A DNA stretch of 5,900 nt from Ruminococcaceae bacterium UBA5408. Its GTDB lineage: Bacteria > Bacillota > Clostridia > Oscillospirales > Acutalibacteraceae. Shown here in pieces: positions 1 through 5,900 of this stretch; positions within the stretch are counted from its first letter, which is position 1; each line of letters starts with the position of its first letter. The notes under the pieces are model-generated. The model saw only the letters and a list, made by a program, of their open reading frames with translations, did not search any database and was not told the DNA's origin. The stretch lies in assembly GCA_002407645.1 (NCBI GenBank), contig DHNU01000070.1, forward strand, positions 4,425 through 10,324, read 5' to 3'. The translations under genes and the position numbers were made by a program.

Positions 1-1668
1 GGAAAGCCTAAATACGGCTTTTTTGTAGGTTCGGGAAATATTGATTCAATGGTTGCACACTATACCGTTGCGCGGCGCCGGCGTAAGCAGGATGCTTATT
101 CCCCGGGCAACAAAATTGGACTGAGACCTGACAGAGCGGTTATTGTATATACTAAAAAAATAAAAGAAATTTATCCGGATACTCCTGTAATTATCGGTGG
201 ACTTGAAGCATCACTCCGCCGTTTTGCTCACTATGATTACTGGGAGGATAAAATCCGCCCGTCTATTCTTTTAGATTCCGGTGCGGATTTGCTTTCATAT
301 GGTATGGGCGAAAAGCAGACTTTGGAAATTGCCCGGCGTTTGTTTTCGGGAGAACCAATTAGTGCTTTGACAGATATTAGAGGAACTTGTTATACTGTTC
401 TCACAAAAGATTATATTCCCGGCCCTGCGGTTGATTGCCCAAGTTTTGAACAGGTTTGCGAGAATAAAAAAGAATATGCGGTATCGTGTCGAAAACAGCA
501 GGATGAACAGGATGCTGTTCGAGGAAGAAAGGTTATTCAGCGCCACGGAAAAATGATGTTAATTCAAAATCCGCCTATGGTGCCGTTAAATCAAAAGGAA
601 TTGGATGCGGTTTATGAACTTCCGTATATGCGTACTTATCATCCATGCTATGAAAAAATGGGTGGAGTTCCTGCTATACAGGAAGTTGAGTTTTCAATTA
701 CGCATAACCGCGGTTGTTTTGGCGCTTGCAACTTTTGCTCTATAGCTTTTCACCAAGGCAGAATGGTTACTACGAGAAGCGAGGAATCAATTCTTCGTGA
801 AGCAAAAAAGTTTACTGAGAATCCACATTTCAAGGGCTATATACACGATGTAGGCGGGCCGACGGCTAATTTTAGGAACCCTTCCTGTGAAAAACAATTA
901 AAAAAGGGACTTTGTGCAGGCGGCAGAAAATGTCTTGCGCCAAAGCCATGTCCAATGCTTAAAGTAGACCACAGCGAATATTTGGATATATTAAGAAAAC
1001 TCAGAAACCTACCTAAAATTAAAAAAGTATTTATCCGTTCCGGAATACGTTTTGATTATTTAATAGAGGATAAGGATGATACGTTTTTTAAAGAGCTTGT
1101 AAAACACCATGTCAGCGGTCAACTCAAGGTTGCTCCGGAGCATTGTACCCCGCAGGTTCTTGATTGTATGGGGAAACCTCATATTGAATCTTTCTTAAAG
1201 TTTGAAAAGAAATACTTTAAATTGTCAAAGCAAGCGGGGAAAGAACAATATCTTGTCCCTTATTTAATGTCTTCACACCCGGGCAGTACACTTAACGATG
1301 CAATTGAACTTGCACTATTTTTAAAGAGGGAACATTTGCGCCCTGAACAGGTGCAGGATTTTTATCCAACACCTGGTACAATTTCTACATGTATGTTCTA
1401 TACCGGGCTTAATCCATATACATTAGAAAAAGTTTATGTTACTAAATCAGATAAGGAAAAAGCTATGCAGAGGGCACTTTTGCAGTATTTTAATCCTAAA
1501 AATAAGAATTTGGTAATAGAAGCACTAAAAAAATCAGGACGCGAAGATTTAATCGGCAATTCCGAAAATTGTCTTGTCCGTCCCAATGCCGCTATGATAC
1601 ACGACCAAGTTAAGGAGAAAGAGAAGCAAAATCAATGGAGACGAAAAAGAACAAAAAAACGTCGCTGA
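1..1668 (+). CDS. ygiQ: YgiQ family radical SAM protein (5' partial)
   Basis: The reading frame is open from base 1 to the TGA at 1666-1668, giving 555 residues. The true start lies upstream: the codons before the first internal ATG (49) already encode family-like sequence (GNIDSM followed by VAHYT). Homologues suggest roughly 80-100 residues are missing. Counting from the first codon in the window, the radical SAM CxxxCxxC motif is Cys239, Cys243 and Cys246 (GCFGACNFC), which should bind a 4Fe-4S cluster that cleaves S-adenosylmethionine. Upstream lies the YgiQ N-terminal domain, with PVIIGGLEASLRR and HYDYW. Downstream is a second cysteine group at 296, 305, 311 and 317. The C-terminal part (QDFYPTPGT, YFNPKNK, GREDLIG) matches the DUF3362 region of the family, followed by a very basic tail. 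The substrate of this UPF0313 family is not established. The gene leads the rightward group, and its last 34 bases overlap the next gene. Family assignment is very secure; biochemical function is unknown. Confidence 0.95.
   Translation, partial: GKPKYGFFVGSGNIDSMVAHYTVARRRRKQDAYSPGNKIGLRPDRAVIVYTKKIKEIYPDTPVIIGGLEASLRRFAHYDYWEDKIRPSILLDSGADLLSYGMGEKQTLEIARRLFSGEPISALTDIRGTCYTVLTKDYIPGPAVDCPSFEQVCENKKEYAVSCRKQQDEQDAVRGRKVIQRHGKMMLIQNPPMVPLNQKELDAVYELPYMRTYHPCYEKMGGVPAIQEVEFSITHNRGCFGACNFCSIAFHQGRMVTTRSEESILREAKKFTENPHFKGYIHDVGGPTANFRNPSCEKQLKKGLCAGGRKCLAPKPCPMLKVDHSEYLDILRKLRNLPKIKKVFIRSGIRFDYLIEDKDDTFFKELVKHHVSGQLKVAPEHCTPQVLDCMGKPHIESFLKFEKKYFKLSKQAGKEQYLVPYLMSSHPGSTLNDAIELALFLKREHLRPEQVQDFYPTPGTISTCMFYTGLNPYTLEKVYVTKSDKEKAMQRALLQYFNPKNKNLVIEALKKSGREDLIGNSENCLVRPNAAMIHDQVKEKEKQNQWRRKRTKKRR
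1612..1617 (+). promoter_or_regulatory. Shine-Dalgarno for the MBL-fold gene, inside ygiQ
   Basis: AAGGAG lies within the final codons of ygiQ. It is 17 bases from the ATG at 1635, which is longer than optimal. A weaker purine run, AGAGAAG (1620-1626), sits 8 bases from the ATG and may serve instead. An in-frame stop (TAA, 1611-1613) precedes the ATG and no other start codon lies between them. The next in-frame ATG is well inside the conserved domain, so the start at 1635 is effectively forced. Confidence 0.5.
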
Positions 1669-2558
1669 AAATTATTTTTCTCCTGTTTTTAGCTGTCGGG
1701 ATTGTTATATCGTTTTTGCCGTTTGGTAAGTTTGATGTATGGCATAATGCATTTTCATTTTTTGGTTTAAACGACTTTTCTGCGGTGACAGATAAAAGCC
1801 CGTTTGCGATACATGTACTTGAAGTGGGAAAAGCAGACAGCATTTTTATTGAATCCAACGGAAAATATATGCTTGTGGATGGGGGGACATCCGACTGCGG
1901 AGAAAAAATATATGAATACTTATACAGAAAAGGAGTTAACCACCTTGACTGTGTTGTAAATACCCACCCTGATAATGACCATATAGGTGGACTGGCTTAT
2001 ATTATTAAAAATTTAGAAGTGAAAAAATACTATCGCTCTGATTTTTTGGTGAATTCATCTTACAAAAGTGATGAATATATTGAGGTACAAAAGGCATTGA
2101 AAGAAAAAAATGTACCGGAAGAAACTCTCCGTTTCGGAAAATCATTCAACTTAGGCAATACTAAAATCGATGTTGTTGCTCCGATAAAGCAGAGTAATAA
2201 CTCAAATAACAATTCTGTTGTTATGAAACTAACATACGGTGATACAAGTTTTTTATTAATGGGTGATGCTGAAAAGGAAGAAGAAATGGATATAATAAAA
2301 AGCAAAGCGGATATTTCTTCGGATTTTATAAAAATAGGACATCACGGAAGCAATACTTCTACGTCAGCGCCATTCTTAAATGCTGTAAATCCTAAATATG
2401 CAGCCATTTCGGTTGCAGACGATACAAACCATTTACCTAAAAAAGATATACTAAAAAGGCTAATATCTAAAAATATAAAAACATATCGTACAGATGTTAA
2501 CGGAACTTTAATTTTTATGAGCGATGGGGAAAAAATATCGGTTAAAACCCGACGCTGA
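1635..2558 (+). CDS. Membrane-anchored MBL-fold hydrolase, ComEC/Rec2 C-terminal-like
   Basis: This 307-residue protein has a basic N-terminus (METKKNKK) and one hydrophobic segment at about residues 11-30. No lipobox cysteine follows, so it is probably an uncleaved anchor, or a signal peptide, placing the domain outside the cell. The metallo-beta-lactamase fold starts near residue 58. VGKADS (64-69) corresponds to the VGQGDS motif of ComEC-like proteins. The metal-binding motif is THPDNDHIGG (His111, Asp113, Asp115, His116). Further ligands or motifs are GDA with Asp211, HHGSNTS with His236/His237, and NHLP with His266. These match the extracellular MBL domain of the DNA-uptake channel ComEC, but the ComEC competence membrane domain and OB-fold are absent, so it is not ComEC. 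A Ser/Asn-rich loop lies at 187-194. Hydrolysis of a nucleic acid or phosphodiester is possible but is inference. It starts inside ygiQ and is followed after 32 bases by a DUF3006-like gene, a common partner of such proteins. Confidence 0.88.
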   Translation: METKKNKKTSLKIIFLLFLAVGIVISFLPFGKFDVWHNAFSFFGLNDFSAVTDKSPFAIHVLEVGKADSIFIESNGKYMLVDGGTSDCGEKIYEYLYRKGVNHLDCVVNTHPDNDHIGGLAYIIKNLEVKKYYRSDFLVNSSYKSDEYIEVQKALKEKNVPEETLRFGKSFNLGNTKIDVVAPIKQSNNSNNNSVVMKLTYGDTSFLLMGDAEKEEEMDIIKSKADISSDFIKIGHHGSNTSTSAPFLNAVNPKYAAISVADDTNHLPKKDILKRLISKNIKTYRTDVNGTLIFMSDGEKISVKTRR

Positions 2559-2576
2559 AAATATAAGATTTTGCTG

Positions 2577-2583
2577 AAAGGGG
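2577..2583 (+). promoter_or_regulatory. Shine-Dalgarno for the DUF3006-like gene
   Basis: AAAGGGG ends 7 bases before the ATG at 2591. This standard spacing supports translation of the small downstream ORF and its chosen start. Confidence 0.7.
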
Positions 2584-2590
2584 TTAAGTT

Positions 2591-2812
2591 ATGAAAACAC
2601 TTACTATTGACAGATTTGAAGCCACTTACGCTATTTGCGAGGATAAGGAACAGAAACTTTTTGCAATTAATATTTCCGAACTTCCCAAAAATGTACATGA
2701 GGGTGATGTTCTCGATATCAATGATAATGATGGAACAATAAGTATTAATTCCGAATTGACTGAAAAAAAGCGTTCAAAGAACAGGAAATTACAAAATAAG
2801 TTATTTAAATAA
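2591..2812 (+). CDS. Small DUF3006-like protein
   Basis: This 73-residue protein has no signal peptide or membrane segment. Residues 6-43 carry the DUF3006 pattern: an opening IDRFE, an alternating strand-like stretch (TYAICEDKEQKLFAINI), then SELPKNVHEGDVLDI. The N-terminal half is probably a small beta-barrel-like fold, and the last 15 residues (from about 59) are strongly basic. Family members are short and are often encoded next to ComEC-like MBL-fold proteins, as here, but no biochemical role is known. The basic tail would suit nucleic acid or membrane-surface contact, which is only inference. It has a good ribosome binding site, follows the MBL gene by 32 bases with no visible promoter or terminator between them, and is the last gene before a strong hairpin. 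It is therefore very likely co-transcribed with the MBL gene. The ORF on the opposite strand here looks like a shadow. Confidence 0.85.
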   Translation: MKTLTIDRFEATYAICEDKEQKLFAINISELPKNVHEGDVLDINDNDGTISINSELTEKKRSKNRKLQNKLFK

Positions 2813-2844
2813 TTAAAATCCAATATTTGAAATAGAATCAAAAA

Positions 2845-2870
2845 CAGCCCGCGAATCAAATCGCGGGCTG
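2845..2870. terminator. Bidirectional Rho-independent terminator
   Basis: A perfect 10-bp GC-rich stem (CAGCCCGCGA at 2845-2854 paired with TCGCGGGCTG at 2861-2870) encloses a 6-base loop. Reading leftward, the stem is followed at once by five T (bases 2844-2840 on the minus strand), a good terminator for rodA, whose stop is 12 bases before the stem. Reading rightward, the stem is followed by AAAG and then a T-rich run reaching about 2884, which would end the ygiQ/MBL/DUF3006 transcript. Its position between convergent genes supports use in both directions. Confidence 0.9.
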
Positions 2871-2882
2871 AAAGTTTATTTT

Positions 2883-4028
2883 TTATATCCTGATTTTTAC
2901 TTTATCCATGTTCATTTTATGCATTTGAACGTTTAGTACAAGACCGAAACCGAGGTATAGACACGCTGCAGAAGAACCGCCTGCACTGAAAAACGGAAGT
3001 GTTACACCCATTACCGGTAAGAGATTCAAGCACATACCAAGGTTAAATATTGCTTGAGCAGCAATCATACCGAAAAATCCAAAACAAATTGTACTTCCAA
3101 GGCTGTCAGTTGAATTTCGTGCAATATAAAGTGTTCTAAATAACAATAAGACCAAAAGTAAAATGATAAGCGTGCAACCAATGAATCCAAGCTGTTCGCC
3201 GGCAACCGAAAAGATAAAGTCACTTTGCTGAACGGGAACAAGGGCTCTGTTTACACGGGGTGACTTAAAAAGTCCCCGCCCATAAAGTTCTCCGCTTCCG
3301 ATGGAAAGTCTGCCCTGAATTTGCTGAAGTCCTTTGCCCAAACGGTCAGTTTCGGGATGCCGAAATATTGTGAACCTGTCTTTTTGATAATCTTCAAGTA
3401 TATATTTCCATGCAATAGGAAAAGCAACCGCAAGAGCTGCAAATAAAGCTCCAAAGTACCGAAGCTGAACCCCTGCTCCGAATGCCATGCTGATGAACAT
3501 ACAGAAGAAAATTACCGCTGTTCCGTCGTCACCTTGAAAGTGAACCAAAACAATGGGAATCATTGCGTGCAGGGCAAGCAAAACTATTTGCGGAAAAGAT
3601 GTTATTAAATTACGCTTTTTTAGTTCTGAAAGATGTTTCGAAAATGTTAGAATAAATCCGATTTTTACCAACTCGCTCGGTTGAAATGTAATTCCGCCGG
3701 GAAGACTAATCCATGCTTTAGCATTTATTCCACCGGTGTTGGTGACAGCTATTCCAAAAATTTGTGTATATATAATCAAGAATAAACAAAATCCTGCAAT
3801 TACATACCAGTATGTGGTGATTTCTCTATAGTCTACTAAACTGAATATAACAGCACCTATATAACCCAGAACAATGGCTGCAAGCTGTACAATAAAATAT
3901 GATCGTCCTTTATCAATAGGGATAGTCTTTAAAAGCAAAAGGCTATAGGTTGAAATAAGGAGCATAATAGTCCATAACAGTTTGTCCGTCCTTTTTACGA
4001 AATCAGCAATTGAATTTAGTACGTGCAT
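2883..4028 (-). CDS. rodA: Peptidoglycan glycosyltransferase, RodA-type (SEDS family)
   Basis: This 381-residue polytopic protein has about ten hydrophobic segments and belongs to the FtsW/RodA/SpoVE (SEDS) family. These enzymes polymerise lipid II into glycan strands in the cytoplasmic membrane, working with a class B penicillin-binding protein. Visible family features are FQPSELVK (115-122), a long extracytoplasmic loop with GKGLQQIQGRLSIGSGELYGRG (231-252), QQSDFIFSVAGEQLG (267-281), and the signature NLLPVMGVTLPFFSAGGSS (335-353). Asp270 in SDFIF aligns with the essential Asp of characterised RodA proteins (Asp262 in E. coli). Length, and DFIF followed by GEQLG, favour RodA over FtsW, although SpoVE-like roles cannot be excluded. 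Two small departures from common RodA motifs are AKAWI for the usual QRWI (103-107) and QGDDGTA for QPDLGTA (165-171). The ATG at 4028 has GAGGTG 5 bases upstream. No mreBCD or PBP2 gene is adjacent; the gene appears monocistronic with its own promoter and terminator. Confidence 0.93.
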   Translation of the reverse strand: MHVLNSIADFVKRTDKLLWTIMLLISTYSLLLLKTIPIDKGRSYFIVQLAAIVLGYIGAVIFSLVDYREITTYWYVIAGFCLFLIIYTQIFGIAVTNTGGINAKAWISLPGGITFQPSELVKIGFILTFSKHLSELKKRNLITSFPQIVLLALHAMIPIVLVHFQGDDGTAVIFFCMFISMAFGAGVQLRYFGALFAALAVAFPIAWKYILEDYQKDRFTIFRHPETDRLGKGLQQIQGRLSIGSGELYGRGLFKSPRVNRALVPVQQSDFIFSVAGEQLGFIGCTLIILLLVLLLFRTLYIARNSTDSLGSTICFGFFGMIAAQAIFNLGMCLNLLPVMGVTLPFFSAGGSSAACLYLGFGLVLNVQMHKMNMDKVKIRI

Positions 4029-4033
4029 AACTT

Positions 4034-4039
4034 CACCTC
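4034..4039 (-). promoter_or_regulatory. Shine-Dalgarno for rodA
   Basis: The minus strand reads GAGGTG five bases before the ATG at 4028-4026. It is a strong site and fixes the start of the RodA-type protein. Confidence 0.75.
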
Positions 4040-4048
4040 AATTTACTT

Positions 4049-4077
4049 ATTATATTATGTAAATTCTTAAACTTCAA
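4049..4077 (-). promoter_or_regulatory. Candidate sigma-A promoter for rodA
   Basis: On the minus strand, TTGAAG (4077-4072) and a perfect TATAAT (4054-4049) are separated by exactly 17 bases. The predicted transcript starts near 4042, giving a very short leader of about 14 bases that still contains the Shine-Dalgarno. The region is AT-rich, so chance matches are likely, but the -35 match (4 of 6), exact -10 and ideal spacing together are good support. Confidence 0.55.
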
Positions 4078-4144
4078 GTAATTACAAAATTAAAATTATT
4101 GATTATTAAATTATACTACATTTATTTTATTAAACTATTAAATC

Positions 4145-4158
4145 TGCAAATTATTGCA
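4145..4158. repeat. Short inverted repeat TGCAA-N4-TTGCA
   Basis: Perfect 5-base arms (4145-4149 and 4154-4158) flank ATTA. The repeat lies in the divergent rodA/fhs spacer, about 75-85 bases upstream of the predicted fhs transcription start. It has the symmetry of a dimeric regulator site, but it is short, occurs once and matches no operator I can name, so it may be chance. Confidence 0.22.
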
Positions 4159-4215
4159 AAATATCGCATAATATTTAAATAATATCCGTGTTCGGTTCTA
4201 TTTTATGAGAAAATA

Positions 4216-4224
4216 TGATATAAT
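4216..4224 (+). promoter_or_regulatory. Candidate extended -10 promoter for fhs
   Basis: TGATATAAT contains a perfect TATAAT (4219-4224) preceded by the TGn extension. The hexamer at the proper -35 distance (TTCTAT, 4196-4201) matches poorly, which an extended -10 can offset. Transcription would start near 4231, leaving a leader of about 27 bases before the ATG at 4258. That leaves no room for a riboswitch or attenuator. Confidence 0.6.
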
Positions 4225-4242
4225 TTTTTCATATTTTAGTAT

Positions 4243-4248
4243 AAGGAG
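4243..4248 (+). promoter_or_regulatory. Shine-Dalgarno for fhs
   Basis: AAGGAG ends 9 bases before the ATG at 4258. The strength and spacing support this start, and the encoded N-terminus ([12 protein letters not shown]) matches the beginning of the family. Confidence 0.8.
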
Positions 4249-4257
4249 AATGTACTA

Positions 4258-5900
4258 ATGCTAACGGATATTGAAATAGCACAAAGGGCAAAACTCGTGC
4301 CAATTGCCAAAATAGCGGAAAATCTTGGTATTCACGAGGAAGAATTTGAGCCTTACGGCCGATTCAAAGCTAAGCTAAATGACTCTCTACACAACCGACT
4401 TTCCGATAAAAAAGACGGGAAACTGATTTTGGTTACTGCTATAAATCCGACACCTGCAGGTGAAGGAAAAACAACAACTACGGCAGGCCTTGGAGAAGCC
4501 ATGAAACATATCGGCAAAAACGCGATTATTGCCCTTCGCGAGCCGAGCTTGGGACCTGTATTTGGAATAAAGGGCGGCGCAGCCGGAGGAGGATATGCGC
4601 AGGTAGTTCCAATGGAAGACATTAACCTGCACTTCACCGGCGATTTTCATGCCATAACATCGGCTAATAATCTTCTTTGCGCTATGCTTGACAACCATAT
4701 TCATCAAGGAAACAACTTGAATATTGACCAAAGAAGAATATTGATTAAACGCTGTATTGACATGAATGACCGCGCACTGAGGAATGTTGTTGTAGGTTTG
4801 GGCGGTAAAATTAACGGTATGCCCCGAGAAGATAAGTTTTGTATTTCTGTTGCAACTGAAATTATGGCTATTTTCTGTTTGGCAGAAAATATTTCAGACT
4901 TAAAGAAAAGATTAGGAAAGATTTTGGTAGCTTATACATATACGGGAGCTCCTGTATATGCGAGTGACTTAAAAGCAGAGGGAGCAATGGCGGCTCTCTT
5001 AAAAGACGCTATAAAGCCGAATTTAGTCCAAACACTTGAGGGGACACCTGTTATAATTCACGGTGGTCCGTTTGCCAATATAGCTCATGGCTGTAACTCT
5101 GTACGAGCTACACAGCTGGGACTAAAGCTTGCGGATTACTGCATCACGGAAGCAGGATTTGGTTCAGACCTTGGTGCAGAGAAGTTTTTCGACATTAAGT
5201 GCCGCTTTGCAGGTCTTAATCCAAACGCTGCTGTTATTGTTGCAACTGCACGTGCATTAAAATACAACGGCGGCGTACCAAAAGATAAAACGGCAGATGA
5301 AAATTTAGCAGCACTTAAAAACGGTATAGTTAATTTAGGCGCACATATCTCTAACATGAAAAAGTTTGGTGTTCCTGTTGTTGTTGCAATTAATCGTTTT
5401 CCAAACGATTCTGAAAACGAACTTAAATTTATAGAAAATTATTGTTATGAAAACGGTGCTGACTTTGCACTCTCCGAAGTATATTCAAAAGGAGGGGAAG
5501 GCGGTATTGATTTAGCACAAAAAGTATGCCATGCAGCTGACAAACCGTCAGATTTCCATACTCTTTATCCTTCTGATGCTTCCATAAAAGAAAAAATCGA
5601 ATATATCTCCAAAGAGATATATGGGGCAGATGGAGTAAATTATACAAAACAGGCAGAGAAAGCATTAATTGAAATCGAAAAACTCGGCGGCAACAAATTG
5701 CCTGTATGTATTGCAAAAACACAATATTCACTTTCTGATGATGCTAAACTTTTGGGAAGACCTAAAGGATTTAAAATTACAATACGTGATTTAAGTCTTT
5801 CAAACGGTGCGGGATTTGTTGTTGCATATGCCGGCGATATTATGACAATGCCCGGACTTCCAAAAGTACCGGCTGCCGAAAAGATAGATGTAACTCAAGA
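4258..5900 (+). CDS. fhs: Formate--tetrahydrofolate ligase (3' partial)
   Basis: The frame is open from the ATG at 4258 to the right edge, giving 547 complete residues. The usual family length is about 556, so only about 8-10 residues (typically ending GKI-x-GLF) are cut off. The enzyme joins formate to tetrahydrofolate using ATP, making 10-formyl-tetrahydrofolate in the cytoplasm. This is the entry to the methyl branch of acetogenesis and to purine and one-carbon supply. The ATP-binding P-loop is TPAGEGKT (65-72). The family signature [11 protein letters not shown] is at 103-113. The second signature, [12 protein letters not shown], is at 328-339, with Ala331 where Val or Ile is usual. Other conserved stretches are [10 protein letters not shown] (93-102 region), [33 protein letters not shown] and the end [21 protein letters not shown]. 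No frameshift or internal stop is seen. The gene is divergent from rodA. Partner genes such as folD or fchA are not visible and could lie to the right. Fhs alone does not prove acetogenesis. Confidence 0.97.
   Translation, partial: MLTDIEIAQRAKLVPIAKIAENLGIHEEEFEPYGRFKAKLNDSLHNRLSDKKDGKLILVTAINPTPAGEGKTTTTAGLGEAMKHIGKNAIIALREPSLGPVFGIKGGAAGGGYAQVVPMEDINLHFTGDFHAITSANNLLCAMLDNHIHQGNNLNIDQRRILIKRCIDMNDRALRNVVVGLGGKINGMPREDKFCISVATEIMAIFCLAENISDLKKRLGKILVAYTYTGAPVYASDLKAEGAMAALLKDAIKPNLVQTLEGTPVIIHGGPFANIAHGCNSVRATQLGLKLADYCITEAGFGSDLGAEKFFDIKCRFAGLNPNAAVIVATARALKYNGGVPKDKTADENLAALKNGIVNLGAHISNMKKFGVPVVVAINRFPNDSENELKFIENYCYENGADFALSEVYSKGGEGGIDLAQKVCHAADKPSDFHTLYPSDASIKEKIEYISKEIYGADGVNYTKQAEKALIEIEKLGGNKLPVCIAKTQYSLSDDAKLLGRPKGFKITIRDLSLSNGAGFVVAYAGDIMTMPGLPKVPAAEKIDVTQ

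Noticed and set aside
1635..2558. Reading the MBL gene as comEC, and so a competence locus
   Set aside because: Only the MBL domain is present with one anchor; the multi-pass competence domain and OB-fold are missing, and no com genes are adjacent.
2342..2859. Minus-strand ORFs of 118 and 77 codons under the MBL and DUF3006-like genes
   Set aside because: The plus-strand genes have clear family motifs and ribosome sites. The minus-strand products show no family features and would run antisense into the group.
4112..4117. TATACT as another -10 box in the divergent spacer
   Set aside because: No acceptable -35 lies 16-18 bases upstream (the nearest TTGATT is only 7 bases away), and it is less well placed than the extended -10 at 4216-4224.
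4171..4185. AT-only inverted repeat ATATT-TAAAT-AATAT upstream of fhs
   Set aside because: It is entirely A/T in an A/T-rich spacer, so the symmetry is expected by chance and would form only a weak hairpin.
4387..4731. Minus-strand ORFs of 114 and 94 codons within fhs (4387-4731 and 4353-4637)
   Set aside because: They lie wholly inside the strongly conserved fhs coding region, have no recognisable domain, and are best explained as antisense shadows.
5429..5731. Minus-strand ORF of 100 codons near the fhs 3' end
   Set aside because: It is opposite conserved Fhs sequence and its product has no recognisable motif.
1..5900. Mobile element, phage, CRISPR or defence system
   Set aside because: There are no transposase, integrase or cas-like proteins, no spaced direct repeats and no terminal inverted repeats. 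All genes fit core or widely shared chromosomal families.

Overview
The window is an ordinary AT-rich chromosomal segment. It most likely comes from an anaerobic low-GC Firmicute of class Clostridia. The reasons are the AT-rich coding and spacer DNA, strong purine-rich Shine-Dalgarno sites, a YgiQ-type radical SAM enzyme, a formate--tetrahydrofolate ligase, and a small DUF3006-like gene behind an MBL-fold gene. Assignment below class level is not possible from the sequence alone.

Layout: there are five protein genes and no RNA genes. A rightward group fills bases 1-2812. It holds the 3' part of a YgiQ-family radical SAM gene (5' end outside the window), an N-terminally membrane-anchored ComEC-like MBL-fold hydrolase whose start lies inside the end of ygiQ (34-base overlap), and a 73-residue DUF3006-like protein. 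It ends at a strong hairpin (2845-2870) that also terminates the convergent leftward gene. That leftward gene (4028-2883) is an FtsW/RodA/SpoVE-type glycosyltransferase, most like RodA. A 229-base AT-rich divergent spacer separates it from a rightward fhs gene starting at 4258. The fhs gene is open to the right edge and lacks only its last few codons.

How the genes fit together: the MBL-fold and DUF3006 genes look like one small cassette, co-transcribed and possibly translationally coupled to ygiQ; their joint function is unknown. RodA would polymerise peptidoglycan glycan strands for the lateral wall. Fhs would charge tetrahydrofolate with formate for one-carbon metabolism. The last two share only the divergent promoter region, in which I can propose one promoter on each strand. 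I found no mobile element, CRISPR array, phage gene or clearly new system. The most interesting points are the ygiQ/MBL overlap with the MBL-DUF3006 pairing, and the fhs leader being too short for a riboswitch.
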